Shown piece by piece: positions 50,119 through 61,422 of a DNA stretch of 64,000 nt. The stretch comes from Clostridiales bacterium. Its GTDB lineage: Bacteria > Bacillota > Clostridia > Christensenellales > Aristaeellaceae. The position numbers were made by a program, and so were the translations under genes. The stretch spans positions 1-64,000 of the forward strand of contig JAIKWZ010000006.1 of the NCBI GenBank assembly GCA_024684375.1, read 5' to 3'. The notes beneath the pieces were generated by a model. That model saw only the letters and a program-made list of their open reading frames with translations. It did not search any database and had not been told where the DNA came from. Within the stretch, counting starts at the first letter, position 1; each line of letters starts with the position of its first letter.

Positions 50119-50751
50119 ATGAAAAGAATTCTGAGTTTTCTTCTGATTTTGGTTTTACTCGTTTCTCAGGGGTATGCTGCGACCAAGCGCAGTACAACAC
50201 CTACGCCTACCCCATCTCCAACTCCGATTTTGCGGCCTACCCAAGTCCCTACTCCAACGCCTATTCCTATTATCCCTTCCAGCCAGTACGTGCTACAGTG
50301 GAAAAACGATGCGCAGCGGGGCATGAACTATATGGTGCCGACCCACTGGGAGAACACCTCTACCGGCGAAAGGTACAGAGTGTATACTGAGCCTACAGAG
50401 GACGGAGTAAGCGGTTTCAGGGCAGCTTTTGCCAATAAAAAGAAGTCCAAAGCCCCTGACACATCAAAAATGAAATCAGAGCTGCGTGACCTGATGAAAG
50501 AAATGGATAAGGTATACGCTGACTTCGCATGGAATGGGCAAATATCCAGGGAGTATTCACTTGTGAAGTTCAAAGGTTATTCGGGTTTCTATACATACAC
50601 TGACGATAACGGCGAACCCATGAAGGGATTTGCTATCATCGCCACCTACGACAGAAGGATATACCTCACAAATATCTCCGGTCCTCTGTCACGATTTGAC
50701 GATATGACAAGCATTATTCTCAAGATAGTTGAGTCAGTCACCAGAGCATAA
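50119..50751 (+). CDS. Hypothetical secreted protein with Pro/Thr-rich linker
   Basis: Signal MKRILSFLLILVLLVSQGYA, linker STTPTPTPSPTPILRPTQVPTPTPIPIIP, then globular domain. Confidence 0.7.
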   Translation: MKRILSFLLILVLLVSQGYAATKRSTTPTPTPSPTPILRPTQVPTPTPIPIIPSSQYVLQWKNDAQRGMNYMVPTHWENTSTGERYRVYTEPTEDGVSGFRAAFANKKKSKAPDTSKMKSELRDLMKEMDKVYADFAWNGQISREYSLVKFKGYSGFYTYTDDNGEPMKGFAIIATYDRRIYLTNISGPLSRFDDMTSIILKIVESVTRA

Positions 50752-50753
50752 TT

Positions 50754-50785
50754 GAATCCCCGGGAAATCCCGGGGATTCCGTTTT
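50754..50785 (+). terminator. Rho-independent terminator of murC operon
   Basis: gaatccccggg-aaat-cccggggattc then gtttta. Confidence 0.75.
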
Positions 50786-50793
50786 ATAAGCGT

Positions 50794-51133
50794 AAAAACG
50801 AGAGATATCTATAAGCCGAGTTCTGTATTTGACGGTCATCTGTCTGGGCCTGAAGTTGCCAGCAGGCTCAAGCGATGTTTGTAAGCGCGGCGGGCCACCG
50901 TATATCGCTTAACTAATCTTGCACCGGATGGGGTTTACAGAACGGACAAGTCGCCATGCCGTTGGTGAGCTCTTACCTCGCCTTTCCACCCTTACAGTCG
51001 GTAGACTGCGGTATATCTCTGTTGCACTTTCCCTAAAGTCGCCTCCGCCGGTATTTCGCCGGCATCCTGCCCTGTGGTGCTCGGACTTTCCTCAAACGCT
51101 TATGCGTCTGCGACCGTCTGGTATCCTCGTTTT
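50794..51133 (-). ncRNA. rnpB: RNase P RNA (type A-like)
   Basis: Minus strand ...GACGGTCGC...TTTGAGGAAAGTCCGAGC...GTAAACCCCATCCGGTGCAAGATTAG...ACAGAACTCGGCTTATAG; P1 AAAACGAG/CTCGTTTT. Confidence 0.95.
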
Positions 51134-51142
51134 ATAAACTAT

Positions 51143-51850
51143 TCACTCAGAAAGGAACAGTAGTCTGCCGCAGTTGTCACACGTTACACCCATGCCAGAG
51201 GCTTTAATACCTCTGATAGTACCCACTGAAAGAGTCATAAAACAACCTGTACACTGATTGTTTTCTAACTTGGCGATGGGAGGCGTGACGTGTTGCTTTA
51301 TCTGCCTGTAACGTTCCAAATCTGCCGGGTCCAATCCGGAAGCCAGCTGATCGGCAGCATCACGAAGCTTTTTAAGCTTCTGCTTACCAAGAGCGAATTC
51401 CGTATCATATTCTTTCTTTACTCTGTCATATTCCGCTTTTGTTTTTGCTGCAAGGCGTTTGATCTGATTCTGAGTTTGTACTGCGTTGTCAGCGTCCTTT
51501 GCCAAACGGGTCAGTTCTCTCTGACACTGGTCAAATGTGGCAGACAGCCTTTCGACGAGCTTCATCTTATCTTCGATTTCGTTTTCGTCAAGTTTACTTA
51601 CATCGCCGATTTCTTCCATTGTTTTTGCGAAAAGTTGGCTGACCCTTTCTGTCTCAGCTTTTTGTGAGTCGAGACGCTCAAGCATGGCAGTGATCTCTTC
51701 ATCAACTTTTGCAAAGCGAACCTGCTGCTCCTTCAGGATTTCAGCGTTTTTCAAGAGCAGCCGCCGATTTGCAGAGGATTTCATTTCGTTGGAGAATCTA
51801 TCTGCCTCCATATCTGACTGCATATAATTCCAGAGTTTGGAAAGATCCAT
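51143..51850 (-). CDS. Coiled-coil plus C4 zinc-ribbon protein (COG1579-like)
   Basis: Long coiled coil then CTGCFMTLSVGTIRGIKASGMGVTCDNCGRLLFLSE. Confidence 0.85.
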   Translation of the reverse strand: MDLSKLWNYMQSDMEADRFSNEMKSSANRRLLLKNAEILKEQQVRFAKVDEEITAMLERLDSQKAETERVSQLFAKTMEEIGDVSKLDENEIEDKMKLVERLSATFDQCQRELTRLAKDADNAVQTQNQIKRLAAKTKAEYDRVKKEYDTEFALGKQKLKKLRDAADQLASGLDPADLERYRQIKQHVTPPIAKLENNQCTGCFMTLSVGTIRGIKASGMGVTCDNCGRLLFLSE

Positions 51851-51917
51851 ATCAATACTCCCGTTTTTTTTGTTATATTATGCGTCATTACATGTGTTTA
51901 TATCAAGCTGAAAAAGG

Positions 51918-52451
51918 TTAAAAATTCAGAGGGACTTGTCCTGTTTTAACACAGTATTCTCTTGTCAGGCGCTTGCATTCCTTGACTGCACCGAAGATGT
52001 CTTCTTTAGCTAAAAAACGCGCATAATCAAGGCCTTCGAAGTATCTGCGTCTGGGCTCAATGAAGTCAGCAACAAATACGATCGCTTCATCCAGATTCAT
52101 GTCATCAGGCCCGAGAGTATGGTATCTGATCGCGCGGATTATTCTTTCATCAGCAACGTTGTACTTCTCCTGTGCAAGCGCCGCACCGGCAGGCGCATGA
52201 AGCAGCGCAGGATATTCCGCTTCACCCGGAAAGAGTTTAATGCTATATCTGGAGATAATGGAAAGCATCTGCTGAACGTCCATTGATTTTGCGCAATCGT
52301 GCAGCAGTGCAGCGATCCGGCAGATTTCAAGGTCTGCATGGTGAATCTCAGCAAGCATTACGGCAGTATCCACAACGCCTAAAGTGTGGTTGAACCTATG
52401 CTCGGACAAATCATTTTTCAGCTGTCTAAGCATAGCATCCTGCGTCAGCAT
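51918..52451 (-). CDS. yqeK: YqeK-type HD-domain bis(5'-nucleosyl)-tetraphosphatase
   Basis: HRFNHTLGVVDTAVMLAEIHHADLEICRIAALLHDCAKSM...IRYHTLGPDDMNLDEAIVFVADFIEPRR. Confidence 0.93.
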   Translation of the reverse strand: MLTQDAMLRQLKNDLSEHRFNHTLGVVDTAVMLAEIHHADLEICRIAALLHDCAKSMDVQQMLSIISRYSIKLFPGEAEYPALLHAPAGAALAQEKYNVADERIIRAIRYHTLGPDDMNLDEAIVFVADFIEPRRRYFEGLDYARFLAKEDIFGAVKECKRLTREYCVKTGQVPLNF

Positions 52452-52741
52452 AACTCTTCCAGTTTGATATTGCTGTCTTTCCGCGCCTGCCTGTAAATTA
52501 CAAAACGTCTTCCAATCACCTGCACTGGTTCAGCGTGAGTCCTCTCACAGATCTCATCGCATGCTTCACGCGCAGAATAATCCGAATTTGTGTTTACTGA
52601 TAGTTTGATAAGCTCGTGTGCTTCCAAGGCATCCCAAACCTGCTTGATGCTGTTATCACTTATTCCATCTTTGCCTATTTGAAGTATCGGCTCCAGCGAT
52701 GAAGCCATTCGACGCAATATCGCTCTTTGCTTTGTTGTCAT
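52445..52741 (-). CDS. yhbY: YhbY/CRM-domain ribosome assembly RNA-binding protein
   Basis: MTTKQRAILRRMASSLEPILQIGKDGISDNSIKQVWDALEAHELIKLSV; start set at 52741. Confidence 0.93.
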   Translation of the reverse strand: MTTKQRAILRRMASSLEPILQIGKDGISDNSIKQVWDALEAHELIKLSVNTNSDYSAREACDEICERTHAEPVQVIGRRFVIYRQARKDSNIKLEELC

Positions 52742-52745
52742 GTGC

Positions 52746-54638
<1,893 letters not shown>

Positions 54639-54652
<14 letters not shown>

Positions 54653-55895
54653 CAGCTTGCGCCTCCTCTTTTGACGAAAGAAGTTTCTCCCAGGCAGCCC
54701 TGAGCTGTGGATCGTTAACCAGAGTTGGTCCTTCGATCAGAGTTTGCTGAGTCGTTTCTGCAGCTTCGACAGTTATGTCAGGCGTAACACCTTTTTTGTC
54801 GATCGATTCTCCCAAAGGGGTATAGTAAGCGCTGGTAGTAAGCTGCATCCCGGCACCGTCAGAAGAAAAGGGATATTGAGTCTGGACTACGCCCTTGCCA
54901 TAAGTGGTTGTACCTACTATCGTGGCAACTGAGTAGTCCTTAAGCGCAGCGGCAAATATTTCGCTGGCCGACGCGCTTTCACCATTTACAAGAACTGCGA
55001 CAGGTATATCTATTTTGCCATTTTTAGCTGTGTATTCGGTTCTGCGCTGCTGTCTGTCTAATGTATATACGATCACGCCTTCATCCAGGAACATATCGCA
55101 AATATTAACGCAAATATCCAGCTGACCGCCCGGATTCCCCCTCACGTCTACGATCATGCCGTCAAAGCTATGTTCCTCGGCATAAGCGACAGCTTCCTGC
55201 ATTCCGCTAACGGCATCACCGAAAAAATCGTATAATCTGACATATAGAATGTTATTGTCGAGCGAATGGTATTCTACTCGATTCGATACGACGCTCTGTC
55301 TCAAAACATCCATTTCGACAGATTCACCCGTACGCATCAATCCAATATGAACGCTGGTCCCTTGCTCTCCCTTTATATGTGAAACTGCTTCAGTCAATTC
55401 ATCGGCAGTATCAGCGTGTAAATCGACTCCATCAGCAGAAACGATAATATCTCCTCTCTGAATACCTGAAAGCTGAGCAGGGCTGTTATCAAAAACACGA
55501 GTGACATAAATACAGCCGTCGCCAAAGATACGTACTTCAACACCAATCCCCACATACAGCCCCAAACGGTCTGCGTTGGTGGAAGCCATCTTTTCAGGAG
55601 TATAGTAGAATGTATAAGGGTCATTAACCGCAGAAAACATACCGTCTATCGCGCCCTGAATTAGAACTTCAGAGTCCAAGTCCTGGTAATACTGATCCAT
55701 CAATATACTGTATACTTCATCCAGTCTATGCAGTTTGTTGTTAAGTTCGTCCTGATTGATGGAATGACCCGAAACAGAATACAGACCGTGCGCGGAAAAA
55801 TAGCTCGCCGAAGCGAGAGAGCTTAGCAATGCAACGATTATAATGGTAGCAATACAAATGATTATAGTGATTCTTTTGCGAGAAGAGGGATTCAT
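54639..55895 (-). CDS. S41 family C-terminal processing peptidase (PDZ)
   Basis: N-terminal TM; PDZ IQRGDIIVSADGVD; IVDVRGNPGGQLDICVNICDMF, VNGESASASEIFAAALKD, GTTTYGKGVVQ. Confidence 0.95.
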
Positions 55896-55899
55896 AGGT

Positions 55900-56973
55900 T
55901 TAATACCTCTGTTTTTTGTCCTTTCTTAGCTTACCCATAAGCATCAGAAGCTTGAAGGTCATTGCGTCATCAAATGTCCGCAGATCAAGTCCAGTGATTT
56001 TTTGTATCTTGTCCAGTCTGTATACCAGTGTATTTCTGTGGATATAAAGTTTTCTCGCGGTCTCCGAGAGGTTTAAGCTGTTGTCGAAAAATGCCTCAAT
56101 TGTATTGAGCATTTCCTCTGAGAAGAGCTTTGCGGTTTTCTTATTAAACAGCGTCTGGTGAAACTGAACTGCTGAATCTTCCGGTATGTCATACAGGAAC
56201 CTTTCCAGAACCATGCCCGAATAATTGAATATCTGCTGCTTTGGACGGAAAGGAAGTCCGATGTTAATGGCTTTTTTTGCTTCGATGAGGCTTTCGTGCA
56301 GCTGGATGAGGCTGTGCTTGACGCCTCCTATACCTATTAAAGCCGACTGATCGGCTTCGGTAGTCAAAGTGGAACACAGAGCCATTGCATACTGCTCTAT
56401 TTCTCCGGGTTCAAGGTCATCATTGAATTCCTTTACGATAGCGATTGCATGTCTGCCGACCTCAAACACATAGTCGCCTTCGTTTTCGCTGAATGCGTCT
56501 TTCAAAATGCCTATAAGGCTTTCAGCAGGAACTGAGGAAAACTGCGCGTATAGCACGCATCTCTCCGCCTCTATTTTGAGCTGCTGATCATTGGCAACTA
56601 CAAGTATGTCTGAAGCATCGATCTCCCCATCAAGTATGCGCCTGATCGTGGTTTCTCGGCCTGAATCCTGGCTTAACTCCCTCAAAATACTGCTTATGAG
56701 CTGAGAACAGATCTTTGCTATTGAGATCACTTCTTCTGAGTTGCCCGAAAAACAAAGATACATCGGTTCAGGATCCGTTGTGCCGATAAGAGTAAAAGCG
56801 CCATTTATGAAAGGTTCATGAGGAGAGGCAAGCAGCTGCTCCGGAAGCAATAGCTGCTTATGATAATCCTCCGGCAAGATAACCTGTCCATCAGTATCCA
56901 ATAAGAGGGCTGGCATGGACAAAAGCGAAAACACGGAAGAGATTTTCGCAAGAGTATGCTGGTTCAGATACAT
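55900..56973 (-). CDS. CdaR/PucR-family transcriptional regulator
   Basis: C-terminal HTH LNLSETARKLYIHRNTLVYRLDKIQKITGLDLRTFDDAMTFKLLML; start set at 56973. Confidence 0.85.
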   Translation of the reverse strand: MYLNQHTLAKISSVFSLLSMPALLLDTDGQVILPEDYHKQLLLPEQLLASPHEPFINGAFTLIGTTDPEPMYLCFSGNSEEVISIAKICSQLISSILRELSQDSGRETTIRRILDGEIDASDILVVANDQQLKIEAERCVLYAQFSSVPAESLIGILKDAFSENEGDYVFEVGRHAIAIVKEFNDDLEPGEIEQYAMALCSTLTTEADQSALIGIGGVKHSLIQLHESLIEAKKAINIGLPFRPKQQIFNYSGMVLERFLYDIPEDSAVQFHQTLFNKKTAKLFSEEMLNTIEAFFDNSLNLSETARKLYIHRNTLVYRLDKIQKITGLDLRTFDDAMTFKLLMLMGKLRKDKKQRY

Positions 56974-57013
56974 AAGCGCCTCCCATGCGGAGCAAAAATA
57001 GTAAATCACAGAT

Positions 57014-57042
57014 ATTATAACCGCCGACGGCCATTCTTGCAA
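57014..57042 (-). promoter_or_regulatory. Putative sigma-A promoter of CdaR/PucR gene
   Basis: Minus strand TTGCAA-17 bp-TATAAT. Confidence 0.6.
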
Positions 57043-57062
57043 GCAAAAAGGCACGTCGGCGG
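57021..57062 (-). terminator. Inverted repeat downstream of ugpC-type gene, overlapping the next promoter
   Basis: CCGCCGAC...GTCGGCGG (8 bp perfect arms). Confidence 0.5.
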
Positions 57063-57097
57063 CTGAATTTAACTGAAAATGCTAATGAAAATAGTTG

Positions 57098-58219
57098 TTA
57101 GCGGTTGAGTAGCGTAGTCTCAGAATCCTTGTCAAAGAAGTGGAGACGGCTGGTATCAAAAGCCACAATTATGTCATCATTAGTGCGGCTGGTGCTTCTG
57201 GGATCAACACGGGCAATGATGTTGCCGTCCTTGCCGGTAGTGGACAGGTAGAGGTAAGTCTCAGAGCCCATAAGCTCGGTAACTTCAACATGTACCTTTA
57301 CAGTGGAGTCTGCGAACTTCTGGCAGGCTTCCTTGCTGTCGGAAATATTCTCGGGACGGATACCCATGATGACTTCCTTGCCGATGCACTCATCGCTCAA
57401 CAGCTTCTGAAGCTTCTCTTCGGGAACCTTGATCTTGTTGTCGCCAAACAGGGCATAGACGGCACCGCCTTGCTTCTCAAGAGTAACGTTGAAGAAGTTC
57501 ATCTGAGGAGATCCGATAAATCCGGCGACGAACAGGTTGGCGGGATAGTCGTAAAGGTTCTGAGGAGAATCGCACTGCTGAATGAAGCCATCCCTCATAA
57601 CAACGATACGGCTGCCCATCGTCATAGCCTCAGTCTGGTCGTGAGTAACGTAGATGAAGGTCGTCTGCAGTTTCTGATGCAGCTTTGTGATCTCGGTTCT
57701 CATCGCAACACGAAGCTTGGCATCGAGGTTTGACAGAGGCTCGTCCATAAGGAAGACTTTAGGCTCACGGACTATAGCTCGACCGAGAGCAACACGCTGC
57801 CTCTGGCCGCCAGACAGCGCCTTAGGCTTTCTGTTAAGCAGATGCTCGATGTCGAGGATACGAGCGGCTTCCTTAACGCGGCGCTCGATCTCAGCCTTGG
57901 GTGTTTTGCGGAGCTTCAGGCCGAATGCCATGTTATCGTAAACAGTCATGTGAGGATACAGAGCGTAGTTCTGGAAAACCATGGCGATGTCTCTGTCTTT
58001 AGGAGCTACGTCGTTAACGAGTTTTTCGCCAATGTAAAGCTCACCGTCAGAGATTTCTTCAAGACCGGCGACCATACGCAGGGTGGTGGATTTACCGCAG
58101 CCGGAAGGACCTACCAGGACTATGAACTCTTTGTCCTCGATATCCAGGCAGAAGTCGCTTACAGCAGTAACTCCGCCGGCGTAGACCTTGTAAATATGCT
58201 TGAGACTAACACTTGCCAT
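57098..58219 (-). CDS. ugpC: UgpC/MsmX-type sugar ABC transporter ATP-binding protein
   Basis: [91 protein letters not shown]. Confidence 0.95.
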   Translation of the reverse strand: MASVSLKHIYKVYAGGVTAVSDFCLDIEDKEFIVLVGPSGCGKSTTLRMVAGLEEISDGELYIGEKLVNDVAPKDRDIAMVFQNYALYPHMTVYDNMAFGLKLRKTPKAEIERRVKEAARILDIEHLLNRKPKALSGGQRQRVALGRAIVREPKVFLMDEPLSNLDAKLRVAMRTEITKLHQKLQTTFIYVTHDQTEAMTMGSRIVVMRDGFIQQCDSPQNLYDYPANLFVAGFIGSPQMNFFNVTLEKQGGAVYALFGDNKIKVPEEKLQKLLSDECIGKEVIMGIRPENISDSKEACQKFADSTVKVHVEVTELMGSETYLYLSTTGKDGNIIARVDPRSTSRTNDDIIVAFDTSRLHFFDKDSETTLLNR

Positions 58220-58289
58220 AGATTGACCTCCTACAATTTATAACGGCAGTATTCCTGCCAACTGGTGACATTATAGCATTAAAATGTGC

Positions 58290-58332
58290 AAAAAGCTATC
58301 GGTAAATTTAACAAATAACGATAGCTTTTTTT
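58290..58332 (-). terminator. Rho-independent terminator of thiT-araD
   Basis: Minus strand AGCTATCG...CGATAGCTTTTT. Confidence 0.8.
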
Positions 58333-58356
58333 GAAATGAATAGGGATGCAGGAGTA

Positions 58357-59055
58357 TTACTTTGTTTTCTGACCGTAATAAGCGTTTTTCCCGTGCTTTC
58401 TGAAGAAATGCTTGTCCTGAACTCTTTGAGCCAACTCCTCACATTGTGGATTAAGCGTTCTGGTCAGATAAGCCATTTTGGCGACTTCCTCAAGGACCGC
58501 TGCTGAATATACGGAAGCCATAGCATCCATTCCCCAGGTAAAAGGCCCATGTCCTTTGACAAGGCAGCCCGGAGTATGAATTGGATCCATCTCAGTAAAC
58601 GCCTCCGCTATAACAGTAGCGGTATTTGCTTCATATCCTGCGTCGATCTCAGCCTGGGTCAGCAGCCTTGTCACAGGTATCCTGCCCCTGAACTGGTCGG
58701 CATGCGTAGTGCCGAAACAATCGATTGGCAAACCTGCCTGGCTAAACGCAGTAGCGAATGGTGAATGCGTATGAGTGATACCCCCCACGTCACTGAAAAA
58801 CCTGTATAACCCAAGATGCGTCGGGGTGTCGCTTGAAGGATTTAGATCACCGTCCAATTTTTTTCCGTCTTCCAAAGAAAGCACTACGATGTCCTGCCAA
58901 GTCAGCTTCTCATATTCCACCCCGCTGGGCTTGATTGCAAACGCAGAGACCATTCGGTCAGCCTGGCTAACATTTCCCCATGTGTATATGACGAGCCCCC
59001 TGTGGTACAGTTCCATATTTGCGTCATAAGCACGTTTTTTCAGTTCATTATACAT
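58357..59055 (-). CDS. araD: L-ribulose-5-phosphate 4-epimerase
   Basis: LYHRGLVIYTWGNVSQAD...NPSSDTPTHLGLYRFFSDVGGITHTHSPFATAFSQAGLPIDCFGTTHADQFRGRIPVTRLL. Confidence 0.95.
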   Translation of the reverse strand: MYNELKKRAYDANMELYHRGLVIYTWGNVSQADRMVSAFAIKPSGVEYEKLTWQDIVVLSLEDGKKLDGDLNPSSDTPTHLGLYRFFSDVGGITHTHSPFATAFSQAGLPIDCFGTTHADQFRGRIPVTRLLTQAEIDAGYEANTATVIAEAFTEMDPIHTPGCLVKGHGPFTWGMDAMASVYSAAVLEEVAKMAYLTRTLNPQCEELAQRVQDKHFFRKHGKNAYYGQKTK

Positions 59056-59647
59056 TCTTAACTTTCTCCAAACGATCAAAGATTTCCGTTTTGATATTCA
59101 GCACAATTCCAACTGCAGCTGTGAGAATCATTTCAGGAATCATATAGGATGCATTATAAACAAGACTGTAAACGGGAGAAACCATTCCCATCTCATTCGG
59201 CCAAAGAGCGTCCCATATCCACCAACCGGAAATAAAGTGGCAGACGAATCTTAGTGTAAATGAAAACACGATGCCAACAGCAATGTCGGCTGCAGTTGCA
59301 TGTTTTTTATTGCAAAATACGCTGCTTAATCCTATGACGGTATAAGCGATGATGTAGTCAAGCATGACAATGCCAACTGCCATAAAGAAGCTGGTAGCAT
59401 ATTGGACATTGTCAAGACCGAAGACCATCTGAAGCGCGCTGTGAGCAAGCGCGGTATACAAGCCTATAGTCGTTCCGTGACGTCTGCAGACTATAACTAA
59501 AGGCAGCATTGAAACAGCAGTAATTCCGCCTCCAAAGCCCCAGAATAGCTTTTCAATTTTAAAGAAGCTCAAAATGTTCGCGATCGCAAGCAAAACGGCA
59601 CACTCTACAAGTACACCGGTATTCCTGATAGCCTTTTCCGAGTTCAT
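59048..59647 (-). CDS. thiT: ThiT-type thiamine ECF transporter S component
   Basis: Hydrophobic; MLPLVIVCRRHGTTIGLYTALAHSALQMVFG...LRFVCHFISGWWIWDALWP; preceded by TPP riboswitch; GGAGGG RBS. Confidence 0.88.
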   Translation of the reverse strand: MNSEKAIRNTGVLVECAVLLAIANILSFFKIEKLFWGFGGGITAVSMLPLVIVCRRHGTTIGLYTALAHSALQMVFGLDNVQYATSFFMAVGIVMLDYIIAYTVIGLSSVFCNKKHATAADIAVGIVFSFTLRFVCHFISGWWIWDALWPNEMGMVSPVYSLVYNASYMIPEMILTAAVGIVLNIKTEIFDRLEKVKNV

Positions 59648-59662
59648 GTTTTCCCTCCATAA

Positions 59663-59693
59663 TAAAAAGTATGCCTCAGATTATGCGGCATAC
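59663..59693 (-). terminator. Terminator in TPP riboswitch expression platform
   Basis: Minus strand GTATGCCGCATAATCTGAGGCATAC then TTTTTATTA, between aptamer and thiT. Confidence 0.8.
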
Positions 59694-59699
59694 GGCGTC

Positions 59700-59790
59700 A
59701 AAAGACTGCATCCCTACGCCGGCATAATCCGGATCAGGTCATGGGGATCTCGGGCTATACCCTCTCTCAGCCTTTCGGCTCTCCCTGCGG
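59700..59790 (-). ncRNA. TPP riboswitch (THI element) aptamer
   Basis: Minus strand GGGAGAGCCGAAAGGCTGAGAGAGGG...GACCTGATCCGGATTATGCCGGCGTAGGGA matches the THI-box core. Confidence 0.96.
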
Positions 59791-59795
59791 CGCAT

Positions 59796-59824
59796 ATTAT
59801 ATTTCCATCTGAGAGAAATATCAA
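59796..59824 (-). promoter_or_regulatory. Putative sigma-A promoter of the TPP-thiT-araD unit
   Basis: Minus strand TTGATA-17 bp-TATAAT just before the aptamer. Confidence 0.7.
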
Positions 59825-59845
59825 GGCCAGGCAAAAAAATTTACA

Positions 59846-59883
59846 AACAAAATCGCACTTGGACATGCAATGATCCAAGTGCG
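59846..59883 (-). terminator. Rho-independent terminator after rpe
   Basis: Minus strand CGCACTTGG-...-CCAAGTGCG then ATTTTGTTT. Confidence 0.75.
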
Positions 59884-59897
59884 TCATATAATTCAGA

Positions 59898-60545
59898 TTA
59901 GAGACTTTTGAGATTTTTGACAAACTCCTCCGCGTTCTGAGCCTTAAAGAACGCAGAGCCTGCGACAAGCATATTCGCTCCTGCATCAACGGCTAGGTTC
60001 GCTGTTTCAGTGTTGATCCCGCCATCCACTTCTATGATCGGATCTACTGCATGCTTTTCACACAAGGATTTTACTTGTCTGACTTTATCCAGCGTAAACG
60101 GTATCAGCTTCTGGCCGCCCTTTCCCGGTTCGACTGTCATTATCAGTATCAGGTCGACAATATCAAGTACATCCTCGATCGCTTCAACGCTTGTAAACGG
60201 TTTCACGGAAACGCCTGCCAGGCAGCCGCATTCGCGGATGAGTTTGAGTGTGTCGGCCGTACCGAAGCCCGCGGCTTCCTGATGTATTGTGATATACCTT
60301 GCTCCCGCATCGGCAAATTCTTTAATATGCTTTTCCGGATGGACGATCATAAGATGGACATCCACGTCGATAGGCTTTTTTGAAAGAAAACTCAGCAGAC
60401 CCTGCCCGAAGGATATCGCCGGCACGAACTCACCGTCCATAACGTCATAGTGCAAAGCATCCGCTCCGGAGGAGATAACTTTGTCCACTTCGTCACCGAA
60501 TTTCCGATAGTCTGCGGCCAAAAGGCTTGGAGACACTCTAATCAT
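59898..60545 (-). CDS. rpe: Ribulose-phosphate 3-epimerase
   Basis: MIRVSPSLLAADYRKFGDEVDKV...DVMDGEFVPAISFGQ...MTVEPGKGGQKLIP. Confidence 0.98.
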   Translation of the reverse strand: MIRVSPSLLAADYRKFGDEVDKVISSGADALHYDVMDGEFVPAISFGQGLLSFLSKKPIDVDVHLMIVHPEKHIKEFADAGARYITIHQEAAGFGTADTLKLIRECGCLAGVSVKPFTSVEAIEDVLDIVDLILIMTVEPGKGGQKLIPFTLDKVRQVKSLCEKHAVDPIIEVDGGINTETANLAVDAGANMLVAGSAFFKAQNAEEFVKNLKSL

Positions 60546-61422
60546 ATCTGTTATTCCACCTTTCTTTTAATTCTTTCAGCAGAGTTATATATCTGTCATA
60601 GCGTGCCTGAGCAATTAATCCTTCACGAAGTCTTTCTTTGACTGAGCAGCCCGGTTCGCTGTCGTGCAAGCAGGGAGAAAAACGGCATTCATGAAGTGTG
60701 GTCTCAAACTCCGGGAAAAAAGCCGAAAGCAATTCCGGTTCCATCAAATCTAAGTCGAGCAGGCTGAATCCCGGCGTGTCAAATGCTGCTCCGCCGCCTT
60801 TTAGAGGGATTAGGCTGCATAAACGCGTAGTGTTCTTTCCCCTGCTGATTTTTTCGGAAATATTGCCAACTTCCTGAGTTTCGCCGTAAAGCGAATTTAT
60901 CAGTGAGCTCTTCCCCACTCCCGACTGTCCGGCAAAGGCAAAAGACTTTCCGCCCAATGCAGATTTCAGACGTTCAAGTCCTTCCCTCGTTTTAGCGCTT
61001 ACAGGGTAGACATCTATCTTCGCAAGAGAATACTGGTCATTAACAGTCAAGGGAAAAGCGCGATTCTCATCCACTTTGTTGACAACGATAATGGGTACAA
61101 TATTGTTTTGCTTTGAAAAAATGATCAGCCTGTCGCACAGCAGCATGTCTGCTTGAGGGAAGGATGCAGAAAGCGTTATGATGAGAATGTCCAGGTTCGC
61201 TACCGGCGGCCTTACAAGGAAGTTCTTTCGTGGAAGCAAGTTCAGGATCCATCCCTCTTCAGTGCCCCTGCCGGGTTCAAAGGCAATATAATCGCCTACC
61301 AGCGGTTTTTGATGTTGGCGTCTAAGTTTCCCCTGCGCTTTAAGAGTGTAGGTGATTCCGTCATCGCCAAGCGCGTAATAGAACCCGCCTATGCCCTTAA
61401 TAATCCTGCCCCGAGCGCTCAT
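60538..61422 (-). CDS. rsgA: Ribosome small subunit-dependent GTPase A
   Basis: Circularly permuted GTPase FAFAGQSGVGKSSLINSLYGE, zinc-binding CRFSPCLHDSEPGCSV. Confidence 0.96.
   Translation of the reverse strand: MSARGRIIKGIGGFYYALGDDGITYTLKAQGKLRRQHQKPLVGDYIAFEPGRGTEEGWILNLLPRKNFLVRPPVANLDILIITLSASFPQADMLLCDRLIIFSKQNNIVPIIVVNKVDENRAFPLTVNDQYSLAKIDVYPVSAKTREGLERLKSALGGKSFAFAGQSGVGKSSLINSLYGETQEVGNISEKISRGKNTTRLCSLIPLKGGGAAFDTPGFSLLDLDLMEPELLSAFFPEFETTLHECRFSPCLHDSEPGCSVKERLREGLIAQARYDRYITLLKELKERWNNRYD

Noticed and set aside
50191-50280. ACNCCNACN-like tandem repeat as a possible CRISPR or minisatellite
   Set aside because: It encodes the Pro/Thr-rich linker (TPTPSPTP...) of a secreted protein; no spacer structure.
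50919-51137. 72-aa plus-strand ORF opposite rnpB
   Set aside because: Lies antisense to RNase P RNA; no coding evidence.
57140-57733. 197-aa plus-strand ORF opposite the ABC ATPase gene
   Set aside because: Antisense shadow of a highly conserved gene.
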